DNA from: Periplaneta americana
Taxonomy: Eukaryota > Arthropoda > Insecta > Blattodea > Blattidae
Assembly (NCBI RefSeq): GCF_040183065.1
Contig: NC_091128.1
Coordinates: 177,960,168-178,024,167, forward strand
Direction: 5' to 3'
DNA length: 64,000 nucleotides
The position numbers and the translations under genes are program-made. The notes under the pieces were generated by a model. That model searched no databases, was not told the DNA's origin, and worked only from the letters and a program-made list of their open reading frames with translations. Shown here piece after piece: positions 45,564 through 57,625 of the stretch (position 1 is its first letter; each line of letters starts with the position of its first letter).

Positions 45564-45951
45564 AGTACAGATAAATACTCTTAAGTCATTTCGTATGGCT
45601 AAAAGACAAATTAAGTCTGAGTCTAAATATAGGCTACGTCTATCGGGGGTTGTCACAGCAACGTCCTCACCAAATTGTTAAACGGTCCACAATGAACCAG
45701 CATGGATATGAACGTGGAACAGAAATAGCGGTATTGCGTACTTCTAGCTAACTACGAATTTACTATTTCACCTAGTCTATCCTTCGCGGGTTAGGTTCTG
45801 AAAATTCATAAACAAATTCTGGTATTTCAAACGCCATTTCCACTAATGAGTTAAACTTATATACAAAGGGCAAGGCCATTAAGTTTTTTCGAACACGGTA
45901 AACTGGTTAAACACTGCAACGTAGGAATTTAAACACAAGCAAAACACTGAC

Positions 45952-46028
45952 CTGTCGAAGTCTGTTAAGCGAGACGAATCTCTGAAGCCTTTCGCAAAGG
46001 GGTTGCTGTCTATTTTCAACTTCGTGAT
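45952..46028 (-). CDS. mid: T-box transcription factor, penultimate exon (end of T-box)
   Basis: The 77-base exon lies between a TTTCAG acceptor (46034-46029) and a GTCAGT donor (from 45951). It reads ITKLKIDSNPFAKGFRD, then SSRLTDFD, and ends in AG of a split arginine codon completed at 2856. KIDSNPFAKGFRD is the invariant end of the T-box, contributing to the DNA-binding surface. SSRLTDFDR is characteristic of the Tbx20/midline/H15 subfamily. The exon is too short to show as a long open frame and was found by following the protein across the splice sites. Confidence 0.95.
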
Positions 46029-47189
46029 CTGAAACAAAGGAAGAGAGGCGCCGTGTTAGTGACTATAGAAGCAAATGCATCACAAAATACAGATTCATAC
46101 AGGAAAACGTCCCAGTGTACATAACTATTTATCTCAGTTAAATTACAAAAAACACGCCAATTAAGATAGCCTATTGAGTGGAAAGTATAAAACCAGTGTT
46201 GATTGCATTTTAGGTTTCACCCCTTCAACCTCCCTTCGAAATTTCAAATGTCACACCATTATTTCGACACTAAAATTGAAAGTGCATTCAATTATTTATA
46301 AGTTACAACTCATTCGTTTCGCATCTTTTGTTTTCTATCGTCGCCTAGCAACCAGGATTGTTCTTGGTGTTGTCAATTGGCTGTATGATGAAAACATAGT
46401 AGGCCTATACTTAGGGTAAAAAGGTAAAGGTAAAGGTATCCCCGTAACATGCCATGAAGGCACTTGGGGGGCATGGAGGTAGAGCCCCATGCTTTCCATG
46501 ACCTCGGCACTAGAATGAGGTGGTGTGGTCGGCACCACGCTCTGACCGCCTTTTACCCCCGGGAAAGACCCGGTACTCAATTTTATAGGAGGCTGAGTGA
46601 ACCTCGGGGCCGTTCTGAAAGTTTGGCAACGAGAAAAAATCCTGTCACCACCTGGGATCGAACCCCGGACCTTCCAGTCCGTAGCCAGCTGCTCTACCAA
46701 CTGAGCTACCCGGATTTTCCTAAATTTAATTAATTAAACTTACTAAATTAAATGTCCAAAATGTGCTCCATTGTCGGCTACACAGTAGCTAATACAGCCT
46801 ATTTCGTAACTCCTCTACATAGCATGGCCATAGTATCAAAACCATACGTAAATAACGTAAATCCAAGCCTGGGTTTTTATTATCCTCTATTCTGTTTTAA
46901 TTTTTAAAGAATAGCTCTGTAATACACAACCATAATATTCCTTAATATTAGTTTGTGTTACTGCCTGAAATAACCTGTAGGCTAATCAACAACAGCCTTT
47001 GTACTTCATTCTCTTCAGCTCTAATCGACAATAACAACAATCCAAATGAATGAGATGTATAAACAATTGAATACTCTATCAAATTTAAATATCATAATAG
47101 GGCATCCTATATAAGGGTGCAGAAGATGCTCCTTTTTCTATTAAAAGCTTCCTTTGATGATAATGATAATAACAACAACAATGGCTCAC
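46029..47189 (-). other. mid: Short intron of the T-box gene (1161 bp)
   Basis: Phase-0 intron with GTGAGC at the donor (47189-47184) and TTTCAG at the acceptor. It holds one SINE family B copy. The rest is AT-rich with no other feature. Confidence 0.9.
46423..46713 (-). mobile_element. SINE family B copy, full length
   Basis: Reverse copy of 16739-17025, from GGTAAAGGTATCCCCGTAAC to CTGAGCTACCCGG. Both tRNA-like boxes are present (GGATCGAACCCCGGACC and CTCTACCAACTGAGC in reverse). A short AAGGTAAAGGTAAAGGT tail is at its left. Confidence 0.9.
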
Positions 47190-47348
47190 CAGCTGGTTCT
47201 GGTAGGCTGTGACGGCCGTGAACACAGACTCGGGGAAGATGTAGGTGCGGTACTCCTCCGCCTCCAGGTCGGTGATGGGGCCCCCGTGCTCCCTCCACTT
47301 GACGAGATGGATTCGAGGCTGGTACCGATGCATGGAGTTCAACACGAT
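47190..47348 (-). CDS. mid: T-box transcription factor, internal T-box exon
   Basis: The 159-base, 53-codon exon lies between CTTGTTGCAG and GTGAGC, phase 0 on both sides. It starts IVLNSMHRYQPRIHLVKWRE, has HGGPITDLEAEEYRTYIFPE and ends SVFTAVTAYQNQL. NSMHRYQPRIHLV and VFTAVTAYQNQL are core T-box sequence. FRT/YRT-[FI]-FPE and AYQNQL|ITKLKIDSN point to Tbx20/midline and not to Tbx2/omb (AYQNEKITQLKIDNN). In flies this factor acts in heart, neural and epidermal patterning. The preceding exon with the N-terminal half of the T-box is not found between here and 64000, so the gene continues past the window and this intron exceeds 16.6 kb. Confidence 0.95.
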
Positions 47349-47989
47349 CTGCAACAAGAGGAACAACGACACGTGAAATGCGGCTATTGGGAAATTTCAA
47401 CCTCCGAATTCTGAACCTCACATGATAAAATGCAGTTAATATCTGCGTCATATACATTCCCAGCTAATTCTGATCATGCTTTGGCTCAGTAAACAATGAA
47501 TTTCGAGGGACATCGAAGTGTTTGCAAAATCCTGAGATCGCGCGGGATGTGTCCGGGCTCGAAGCGGAGTTCACCTTTGACTGAGGCACGACTCAGCGAC
47601 TTGTGCTTTGTTGCAGTTGCGGACAAATGAGGGCGACGCATTCGACCTGCGAGATTCCTGTTCATTTCCACTTAAATAAATCCGGCACGAAGTGGTTCGA
47701 CTCTGTCCGTAGCCACTCAAGGAAATACAAGAAAAAAGATTCGTTTACTTTTCCATGTCTCACCATCATCACCTGTAGCATGCTGTGTCGTGGACGAATT
47801 CCTCTTAAGTTAGTTACCTGGCAAATTTGTTTTGCTAGGCTTTCCTCACCTCCAAGCCAATGTCACGAAATACCGCGATGAATTTCCAGACACAGCTCTA
47901 GCTATCACCAATTTCACTGACATTAGACGATAGTTAACGAACGCTTCTTACACATTACCACCGCTGATAACACCAATGGCATCAGAAAC
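47349..47989. other. Intron, no further exon seen
   Basis: No T-box-like coding sequence was recognised upstream of the acceptor. A mildly GC-rich patch at 47520-47650 has no motif. The short frames are not convincing. Confidence 0.4.
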
Positions 47990-48830
47990 AGAGATTTAAC
48001 AATAATCGTAAAAGAAACAGCAAAAATCTTCAACACACAAACCTAATGGAATGGAAAAAGCAGCAATCTCCAACAGCAACAACAATAATACAAACACCAA
48101 CAATTTCCACCAGCAGCAGTAACAATGAAAACACCAACAATCTCTAACAGAAGCAGAAATAATGGAAACGCCAACAATCTCCAACAGCAACAATGAAAAC
48201 ATCAACAATCTCTAACAGAAGCAGCAATAATAGAAACACCAACAATCTCTAACAGCAACAAGGAAAACATCAACAATCTCTAACAGAAGCAGCAATAATA
48301 GAAACACCAACAATCTCTAACAGCAACAAGGAAAACATCAACAATCTCTAACAGAAGCAGCAATAATAGAAACACCAACAATCTCTAACAGCAACAAGGA
48401 AAACATCAACAATCTCTAACAGCAACAATGGAAACACCAACAATCTCCAACAGCAACAAGGAAAACATCAACAATCTCCAACAGCAGCAGCAACAATGGA
48501 AACACCAACAATCTCCAACAGCAGCAGCAACAATGGAAACACCAACAATCTCTAACAGCAACAATGAAAACATCAACAATCTCTAACAGAAGCAGCAATA
48601 ATAGAAACACCAACAATCTCTAACAGCAACAAGGAAAACATCAACAATCTCTAACAGCAACAATGGAAACACCAACAATCTCCAACAGCAACAAGGAAAA
48701 CATCAACAATCTCCAACAGCAACAATGAAAACACCAACAATCTCCAACAGCAACAAGGAAAACATCAACAATCTCCAACAGCAACAATGGAAACACCAAC
48801 AATCTCCAACAGCAGCAGCAATACAGATAT
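47990..48830. repeat. Minisatellite with 68-bp higher-order period
   Basis: Subunits of about 30-37 bases (AACACCAACAATCTCTAACA with GCAACAAGGA or GAAGCAGCAATAATAGA endings) alternate. Exact spacing of 68 bases between equivalent GG positions is seen at 48262, 48330 and 48398. Later units switch to CTCCAACAGCAGCAGCAACA. The frames across it on the minus strand are repeat artefacts. Confidence 0.9.
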
Positions 48831-48891
48831 TAGGCCTAATTGCCGTCATAAAGGAATCAGGACGGTTGAGAATAATGTAGCTCCAAATACA

Positions 48892-48892
<1 letters not shown>

Positions 48893-48959
<67 letters not shown>

Positions 48960-48960
48960 G
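48893..48960. repeat. (ATT)n microsatellite
   Basis: About twenty-two ATT units. Confidence 0.95.
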
Positions 48961-49617
48961 ATATCACATAGCCCAGTTTCTTCAGAAGTTAAAGGGTAAA
49001 ACCCGTATCGTACTAGTGTACCACCTGTATTTCACCAGTTCGGGTATTGTTGACAAAACTACGAGTGTTCCGCGCGGCGGGCCGTAATTCGTGGCTCTCC
49101 TCGAGCAGTGCAATTTGAAAGTGGCTTTATTCGCCGTGAACTGGTTTCGTGCCGCTCGGCGGAATCAGGTCCCCGAATTATAATGCTAAAATATCCGCTC
49201 GCCCCGCAATTACTTAGATGCTGATAAGTGGGCTCAGGCTTAATTATTGTCGACGAATGCAGTCGCGGGGGAGGAGGGGACCTGCACCGCCCCGCCCCCC
49301 GCGCGCACTGTTGGAGGGAAGGGCCGGTAATTTCACGTCGGGTCGCACACGGGGGAGGAGGGGATCTCCCACTCTCCTAATGTGTCAACTATAACGTTGC
49401 TAGGCAACGACATTCATAATTTCAACCAATGATGATTAGCGGCTAAAGGCGACAATGGCCGACGTGGCGGTCACGGCACGCAATCCATCATGATGGCTAC
49501 CGCAATCAGTTGACAGCAGGGGTGCCACACGCAGCCTTCTTACCTTCCCTTCCACATATTCCGTTCAACTCTCTTGTCTTATATTCAGCCATTCCTTCTC
49601 AGCTTCATTTCTCTTAT
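48961..49617. other. GC-rich low-repeat block upstream of the T-box exons; candidate regulatory DNA
   Basis: 49010-49500 is far richer in GC and CpG than its surroundings and contains no recognised element or coding frame. It holds CTTAATTATTG- and CTGATAAGTG-type words (homeodomain- and GATA-like). Its place in an upstream intron of a developmental gene makes an enhancer or internal promoter plausible, but this is inference. Confidence 0.35.

Positions 49618-49710
<93 letters not shown>
49618..49710. repeat. (AAT)n followed by (ATT)n, self-complementary microsatellite
   Basis: About eighteen AAT units pass directly into about twelve ATT units, so the two halves are complementary and could form a hairpin. 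It opens poly-Asn/Tyr and poly-Ile frames on both strands; these are not genes. Confidence 0.95.
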
Positions 49711-50823
49711 CCGCTCTATCCTTGTTTCTTCGTTTCTTTCTTTCTTTCTTCTTTTTTCCTTTCTATTTTTTTTCGATCTCATTTATTTCCCACCATTGTC
49801 TAGTCTATTCTCTAGTTCAGTGTTCCCAACCTTCCAAGTGTCACGGAATCCTTGATGCTCATATTTCATTTAGCGGACTCCCAAAATGTTTTGTATAGCC
49901 TGATAATTTACATTAACAATACATTAGGCCTATAAGATATAAGCTAAATAAAATTTAATGCACATTTATGACCTTGCCAGCTTCCCCGACGTCATTTTAA
50001 CACTCCGGTATAGGCTACAGGCTTTTCAAATAATAGGCCTACTAAACTTTAATTGCAATTCTCCGTTAACTTTAATTTTTAGGCTACTTTATTCCGTACA
50101 AAAATTATTCTATCTTCGGAACTATTAATACTACGTGCATGATATTTTGGTACACACGTTCGTAGGTTATTAAGTTTTTATCAAATAGAAATTTGTTACT
50201 TTGTTGCATTCGAAGAACATGCCCTACCTCTATTCTTAAAATGTAGCCTAATTGTTTGTAGATCTATTACAATTTTGAAAGCCAATATCAAACCGGGCTC
50301 AGACACTTAAAGAAAGTGCATAGAACATTTTAATTCATATTTGAAAATGTCCGAGGAATACGCAATTTAGTGAATTACTGTAGGCCTATATCGGCTTTTT
50401 AATTTGGGTCCCATATTCTTTTTTTAAAGTAATCTCGAATTTAAGTTACTGCAGCAATGATACAACTATTTCCACATAGGCCTACAAAAATATATTATTA
50501 CATAAATTGTGCATCAATTGAGGGACGCTCTGCGTGTGTAAGAAGTGGCTGTTGGCAGTAAGTAAAAGCAGCATTGCTTTCATTAACAAAGAAAGCCCTT
50601 TGCAAATCTGCGTTTTTGAACTAGTATTACTGATAATTTATTTGTATACGTTGCGTGTATTATTCGTCAAAATCTCATTATTGAATTTGCTATTTTGATA
50701 CATTAATGCTGGCAGCCATACCGAGGTATGTGTTATTGCAGAGCACCCCTCAATTAACGAAACAAATTCAAATTTCTCCGATCTCTCCCTTAAATATCTC
50801 AACAATTTGTAAGCGGTATTAAA
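49711..50823. other. AT-rich, no recognisable gene
   Basis: No coding signal. Four TAGGCCTA words lie between 49920 and 50485. Confidence 0.4.
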
Positions 50824-51607
50824 TTTTTACGCTACCATATGCAACGGAATACACATACCTAGGCCAACTAATTTCCTTTAAAGACAAGACTGGAAAAGAA
50901 ATAAGAAGAAGAATATCCTTAGCTTGGAAATCCTTCTGGTCCCTCCAGTTCATACTCCTGGACAAGACAATCAGCAGAAGACTCAAATTCGAAGTAGTAC
51001 AAACCTGCGTCTACCCAACACTACTTTATGGATGCCAAACATGGTCGACAACAAACAGACAGATGAATGCGCTAGAAATATGCCAAAGGAAAATGGAACG
51101 AAAGATATTGGGAATAACTATGAGAGACAGAATTTCCAATGATTCGCTGTCCCAAATGGCATCAACAACAAACGTCACACAAAGAGCAAACAAATTGAAG
51201 TGGAAGTGGGGAGGCCACATCGCGCGGATGAAAGACGAAAGATGGACATACAGAGCCACCATGTGGGACCCGCGCACAGAGGCAGACCAAGGAAGAGGTG
51301 GGCAGACTTCAAGCAGGTCAGCAATGGTGCAGAATAGCAAGAAGCAGGGGAACATGGAGAACAATTGGAAGTCGACTACAAACGAAGACAGTGCCAGCCA
51401 CAAACAACATCCCAAGTTGACTCAGTTAAAGTGCATTCAATATAATAAAAGTGTTAGTGAAATCAAATTAATCAAAGTGACAGCGAAATCAACTCCAACC
51501 AGACAAAGAAACACTAGACACAACCTGACGCGGAGTAGCTCACCGCGTTAGTGAAACAGAGCTACCCTCTAGCATGAGGCCTTTGCCCTTCAAGGGACAC
51601 ATTAGGC

Positions 51608-51666
<59 letters not shown>
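50824..51666 (+). mobile_element. LINE family D copy, ORF2 3' end with (ATT)n tail
   Basis: The reading, with one frame change near 51060, is TEYTYLGQLISFKDKTGKEI, RRRISLAWKSFW, VQTCVYPTLLYGCQTWSTTN, then EICQRKMERKILGITMRDRI and ANKLKWKWGGHIARMKDERW. It is the usual ORF2 C-terminal order of RTE/CR1-type elements and a different family from A, B and C. The tail at 51608-51666 is (ATT)n. The stop is at about 51550. Confidence 0.8.
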
Positions 51667-51667
<1 letters not shown>

Positions 51668-51904
51668 ATTTTAGTTTTAAGTTTCAAATAAAACCTGAAA
51701 ATTCATAAATAAGAAAGTTATTTAACGTTATATCACATCTTTGCTGTAAAAAAATCAAACCAGTCTTCTTTTAGGTGTATCATATGAATGGCTGGTGTCA
51801 TTTCGCAAGACTATTGAGTTCACTTCAATGTTGTTCTTCAACAAGAGCAGAGCAGAAAATGTGCTCTCACACAAGCAGGCCTATGCTGATGCAAGAACCA
51901 AAGT

Positions 51905-52135
51905 GTTGTTTTTTTTTTAAATTGGTCATTTAACGACGCTGTATCAACTACGAGGTGATAGCGAGATGGTATTTGGCGAGATGAGGACCGAAAGTTCGCC
52001 AAAGACTACCTGGAATTCACCTTACGGTTGGGGAAAACCTCGGAAAAAACCCTACCAGATAATCAGCCGCTCCCGAACGCAACTTCAGCCTGGCAGGCAA
52101 GATCCTTAACCGACTGAGCCACGCCGGTGGCTTCC
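51905..52135 (-). mobile_element. SINE family A copy, diverged
   Basis: The tail GGTCATTTAACGACGCTGTA and the head end CTGAGCCACGCCGGTGGC match the family in reverse. The B-box part is shortened (AATCAGCCGCTCCCGAACGC). Confidence 0.8.
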
Positions 52136-52763
52136 CAAGTGTCGTACTGTAATTCAGGAAACTTCGGGATATAGGCTATGGGTAGTGCAACAGGGACATT
52201 GTAAGAAACACGAATTTAAGCTGGAATCAGAAGATAATTTAGATACAGTCCAACTTCTAACAGCCTCTCTTCTTCTTTGATGGACAAATTAGCCTGTTAC
52301 TTCTGACCAAGAAGGTATCTTTCATACATTTGTATTTGCAAATACAGAAATTAATTATTTTTCCCTTAAATTTAATATCAATGAATGAAGATCTTTTATA
52401 AGCCTACTTCCAAAGACATCGGACGAGGGTTAGCCTAATCACCATGCTAGAAATTCTCTACGAGTTGCGAAATGAATCCAATTCTGGATTGATAACTCAG
52501 CTAGACACACATTTAGTTTCTACATCGTTGCTTGAATTTTATCCCGAACAATGAACACTGCTAAAGTTCGGTCCTGAAGATCAGAATTAAAAAATAAATA
52601 AATAAAAATAAAACTAAAAATTTCGGGTAGATTCTCAAGACTTGCAAGACAAGAGAACTTCCTCGGGCGAACTCATTTCTGTCTGAGGAAAAAAAAAAAA
52701 AACAAAAAAAACAAAAAACAAACCAATATTCCAGCAAGCTGATAAAAATCAGAGAATGTGCTA
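52136..52763. other. No recognisable gene
   Basis: Contains an A-rich tract at about 52688-52722. Nothing else was recognised. Confidence 0.4.
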
Positions 52764-53861
52764 TAAAGGGACATCAATTTATTTTTACTTCAATTTTTAT
52801 TGTACCTGAGTTTCTGAATGTACTTCACTCCCACCCCTTCTACTAATGAAGTTCAACTGTCCTCCACACAGATCCAAGACCGCATATACAGTCATAGTAG
52901 CCTTACGGTCATAGTAAACAGTACGTTTCAAAAACATGTTCGCGTTTTCCAGTGACGAAAGAGCTTTCAATATTGCATCATTTTCCATTTGCCTACGTCG
53001 CATCCCGGTTTCTCCCACCTGCTTCTATTCACCTCTCTGTAAATGCTAGTGGCTGGGCTGTCTTAGCTCTTTTCTGGGAACATTAATTTCTGTTAGGAAT
53101 TGGACGTGTAACCCATACAATTGTTTAAAATAACTTAAATAAAAAGGCCTCGTTAAGTAATTAACTGTCACGTGATTTCCTCCCTTTCTACGACGTAACC
53201 ACTTGGACGGACAGTAGATAGCATTTCTGAGTAATTTTATATTTTCGGATCGGGCAGAAGTGAAGATTGAATTTACAGTACGTAAGGTACTCTTTATAGA
53301 GTAGATACAGAATTATTTCTACTTGAGTTACTAGTATGAAGGACGAACCTGGTAATTGGAATTAGGTACAATAGTCTGTAGTGCGATAATATGCACATTA
53401 AAACTGAAGCCTGTATCGAAATGAACGGCCACCATTTTCAAAAATGTGTTTAAACATCCATATTATGATTATTTTTCAATTTAACTTCTTTCTCTGTATT
53501 GTACGCTAATGTGCTGTAGACAGTATAATATACACTGCATAATGAATACGTCCACATGGACAGCTCAGTTCGTGAGTAAAAACACTCATTGTTAATGCAG
53601 TACTGTATTTTGATTAAACAAAAACCTAATGAAAATTATCAAACTCAAAATGGCGATATTTCCCTGTTTACGTAAATGGATGAAATACTTTTCTTCCCTC
53701 CTATACCTAGTAAAGTTATTTGTTTGTATATTACGCCAGTATCATCGAACTCCGGTCTTGTAAGGGGGAGCAAGCGGTGTTTCCGGTTCTAGGCCTTTAA
53801 TCCAAAGATATAGCCAGGTTATTATTAAAAATGTTAGTAAAAATAAAATGATGTCCCTGTA
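52764..53861. mobile_element. Unclassified DNA transposon with GGGACATCA ends
   Basis: The left end is TAAAGGGACATCAATTTATT and the right end, reversed, is TACAGGGACATCATTTTATT. Inverted similarity extends about 30 bases. A minus-strand frame of 73 residues (52797-53018; GETGMRRRQMENDAILKALS, then TVYYDRKATMTVYAVLDLCG) lies just inside the left end. I do not recognise it. The right 150 bases recur in reverse at 55437-55588. Confidence 0.6.
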
Positions 53862-54433
53862 CCATTCTTCACGTATTACCTCAGTATAAAAGTGTCCTGA
53901 CACTCACTGCATTTTTTTTTAATTTTTCAGTCCAAATGTTGTGGTATTTATTTAAAATTCGTCAAATTCAAAGTATCCTATTCCCGCACATTATGTCGAA
54001 TCCTGCGGTACAAAGTCATTGTTTCAAACGATATTATTCTACACAAAGAATTAACTGAAAACTAGCCTATGTGGATCATAACCATAATGAAGCTTTCACG
54101 CGGCACAGTTCACTACAGCGAAACACGCCAGAATTATTTTCTAACTCGTCGGTAAACGAAGCTTTCTCCGATCATGCGCAGTGCAGAGTGACACCACAAT
54201 GCCCATTGTGTGGCGGCTACACCCTGACATTGTTCAGTCGCTTGTTTCTGATCGCGCCCGCAATTACGTAACCCTTGCAGCCAACAGAGCGCTGGACTCC
54301 GGTACGATGCTGAGGCCACAGCGTGGAGGTGAAAGTCTTCGTTGTTTATGTGCATGTAGGCCTGCGTCAGACTAACAGCTTCGTCTTGATGGACTTTCAG
54401 AAGCCCATCATCTGTTTTTCAATATTTCTACTC
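53862..54433. other. No recognisable gene
   Basis: Overlapping short frames at 54071-54375 show no known motif. Confidence 0.4.
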
Positions 54434-54445
54434 ATAACCCCTGCA

Positions 54446-55421
54446 TCCTATCAGATGTGTTTCCAATTCACTGCGGGCTAAAGCAAGGAGATGCACTATC
54501 ACCTTTACTTTTTAACTTCGCTCTAGAGTATGCCATTAGGAAAGTCCAGGTTAACAGAGAGGGTTTGGAATTGAACGGGTTACATCAGCTGCTTGGCTAT
54601 GCGGATGACGTGAATATGTTAGAGAAAATCCACAAACGATCAGGGAAAACACGGGAATTTTACTGGAAGCAAGTAAAGAGATAGGTTTGGAAGTAAATCC
54701 CGAAAAGACAAAGTATATGATTATGTCTCGTGACGAGAATATTGTACGAAATGGAAATATAAAAATTGGAAATTTATCTTTTGAAGTGGAGAAGTTCAAA
54801 TATCTGGGAGCAACAGTAACAAATATAAATGATACTCGGGAGGAAATTAAACGCAGAATAAATATGGGAAATGCCTGTTATTATTCGGTTGAGAAGCTTT
54901 TATCATCCAGTCTGCTGTCAAAAAATCTGAAAGTTAGAATTTATAAAACAGTTATATTACCGGTTGTTCTTTATGGTTGTGAAACTTGGACTCTCACTTT
55001 GAGAGAGAAACACAGATTAAGGGTGTTTGGGAATAAGGTGCTTAGAAAAATATTTTGGGCTAAGAGGGATGAAGTTAAAGGAGAATGGAGAAAGTTACAC
55101 AACACAGAACTGCACGTAGGTGTATTCTTCACCTGACATAATTAGGAACATTAAATCCAGACGTTTGAGATGGGCAGGACATGTAGCACGTATGGGCGAA
55201 TCCAGAAATGCATATAGAGTGTTAGTCGGGAGGCCGGAGAGAAAAAGACCTTTTGGGAGGCAGAGACATAGATGGGAAAATAATATTAAAATGGATTTGA
55301 GGAAGGTGGGATATGATGATAGAGAATGGATTAATCTTGCTCAGGATAGGGACCAATGGCGGGCTTATGTGAGGGCGGCAATGAACCTCCGGGTTCTTTA
55401 AAAGCCAGTAAGTAAGTAAGT
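54446..55421 (+). mobile_element. LINE family A copy 10
   Basis: ATAACCCCTGCA occurs at 54434-54445 and 55422-55433, an exact 12-base duplication. The 976-base insert starts inside the palm ([20 protein letters not shown]), has [12 protein letters not shown] with a one-base loss after it, and continues from [21 protein letters not shown] frame change near 55118 (CACGTAGGTGTATTC) splits the C-terminal part, which ends [12 protein letters not shown] and (GTAA)n. Confidence 0.95.
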
Positions 55422-55436
55422 ATAACCCCTGCACCA

Positions 55437-55588
55437 CATGTACAGAGACATCATTTTATTTTTACTAACATTTCTATTATTAATCTGGCTATACCTTTGG
55501 ATCAACGTTTAAGAACCGGATACACCGTTTGCAACCCCCTTCCACGACTGGAGTTCGATGATACTGGCGTAAAATACAAACAAATCAA
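55437..55588. repeat. Inverted copy of the 53713-53861 transposon end
   Basis: TACAGAGACATCATTTTATT to TACGCCAGTATCATCGAACT (reversed) matches the right 150 bases of the element at 52764-53861 with moderate divergence. The other end of this second copy was not found, so it is a partial element. LINE copy 10 has inserted right beside it. Confidence 0.75.
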
Positions 55589-56374
55589 TATAAAATATAA
55601 TTTCATTAGACCCAATTCGTCTTCTGTATTCACTAGGCCTATATTATCATGAAACTTAGACAAGTTCTATCTTAATAAGTGTAACCAAACCACAACCTTC
55701 TTCATCTAGAACGGATAATGTGAATGGAAACACAGTTCAGAATATCAACACTGATCCGAGAGCAAATTACTGATTACTAACGCTTCGATGTGACATCATT
55801 TGAGCATTAATGGAGCTCCGGTACTCGACAGCGGCCCTTTCGAGTGAAAGTTTCGATTCATAAATGCAATATTCAATTGTCGAAAACATTCCATTCTAAA
55901 GCGGACCGCAGATGGACACCCCTGGGGTGGAGGGTGGAAGCCTCCGCGTCGCATGGCACGTTACATTATCGGCAGCTAGCAGGGTCGAATCCCGCCCGCC
56001 AGATAGTTTGCACAGGAGAGAGCTAGCTAGCTTCGTGAAAATGTACAGTAGCTCCATACTTCCACTGAAATCACTTTACGTCCTTCTGCATCCGGTTGTT
56101 GTTTACCCATCCAGCGTGGAACTGCTGCATTTCCAGTGCCAATTCACGTTAACAAGTTATGACTTCATCCGATAGGTTGAGGTTGGTAAGTACCATGAAG
56201 ATCAATGTAGCACGTCATGCCGATGTGCCTTACTAATCGATAGTGATCGATAATTTGTTCGTATAAGTTAAATGTGGCTTCTATATAATTACTTCTATGA
56301 ACAGATGGCGAATTTAACAATCAATATCGCCTATAGTTACATAACCTAAATATATCTACCGTATTACTAACTTA
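55589..56374. other. No recognisable gene
   Basis: AGCAGGGTCGAATCCCGCCC at about 55978 resembles a tRNA B box and may be a SINE scrap. Short frames across 55844-56175 are not convincing. Confidence 0.35.
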
Positions 56375-57625
56375 CTTCCTGGCTTTTAAGGAACCCGGAG
56401 GTTCATTGCCGCCCTCACATAAGCCCGCCATTGGTCCCTATCCTGAGCAAGATTAATCCATTCTCTATCATCATATCCCACCTCCCTCAAATCCATTTTA
56501 ATATTATCTTCCCACATACGTCTCGGCCTCCCTAAAGGTCTTTTTCCTTCCGTCCTACCAACTAACACTCTATTTGCATTTCTGCATTCGCTCATACGTG
56601 CTACATGCCCTGCCAATCTCAAACGTCTGGATTTAATGTTCCTAATTATGTCAGGTGAAGAATACAATGCGTGCAGTTCTGTGTTGTGTAACTTTCTCCA
56701 TTCTCCTGTAACTTCATCCCTTTTAGCCCCAAATATTTTCCTAAGCAACTTATTCTCAAACACCCTTAATCTCTGTTCCTCTCTCAAAGTGAGAGTCCAA
56801 GTTTCACAACCATACAGAACAACCGGTAATATAACTGTTTTATAAATTCTAACTTTCAGATTTTTCGACCGCAGAATGGATGATAAAAGCTTCTCAACCG
56901 AATAATAACAGGCATTTCCCATATTTATTCTGTGTTTAATTTCCTCCCGAGTATCATTTATATTTGTTACTGTTGCTCTAAGATATTTGAACTTCTCCAC
57001 TTCTTCAAAACATAAATTTCCAATGTTTATATTTCCATTTCGTACAATATTTTCGTCACGACACATAATCATATACTTTTTTCTTTTCGGGATTTACTTC
57101 CAAACCTATCTCTTTACTTGCTTCCAGTAAAATTCCCATGTTTTCCCTAATCATTTGTGGATTTTCTCCTAACATATTCACGTCATCCGCATAGACAAGC
57201 AGCTGATGTAACCCGTTCAATTCCAAACCCTCTCTGTTATCCTGGACTTGCCTAATGGCATACTCTAGAGCAAAGTTAAAAAGTAAAGGTGATAGTGCAT
57301 CTCCTTGCTTTAGCCCACAGTGAATTGGAAACGCATCTGACAGAAACTGACCTATACGAACTCTGCTGTACGTTTCACTGAGACACATTTTAATTAACTG
57401 AACTAGTTTCTTGGGAATACCAAATTCAATAAGAATATCATATAATACTTCTCTCTTAACCGAGTCATATGCCTTTTTGAAATCTATGAATAACTGATGC
57501 ACTGTCCATTATCTGTCGAATACAAAATACCTGGTCAATAGTTGATCTATTACGCCTAAAACCACATTGAGGATCCCCAATAATTTCATCTACATATGGA
57601 GTTAATCTTCTCAATTATTATACAA
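56375..57625 (-). mobile_element. LINE family A copy 11 (one of the two longest)
   Basis: Palm frame [40 protein letters not shown] and [20 protein letters not shown]. Upstream, CGFRRNRSTIDQ and LTPYVDEIIG-type sequence runs to about 57625. One extra base near 57078 separates it from the C-terminal frame of 228 residues. YADD is intact. A deletion has removed sequence near 57503. No clear target-site duplication is seen. Confidence 0.9.

Noticed and set aside
52797..53018. Independent small host gene on the minus strand
   Set aside because: It sits immediately inside a transposon terminal repeat, so it is more likely part of that element. No homologue is recognised.
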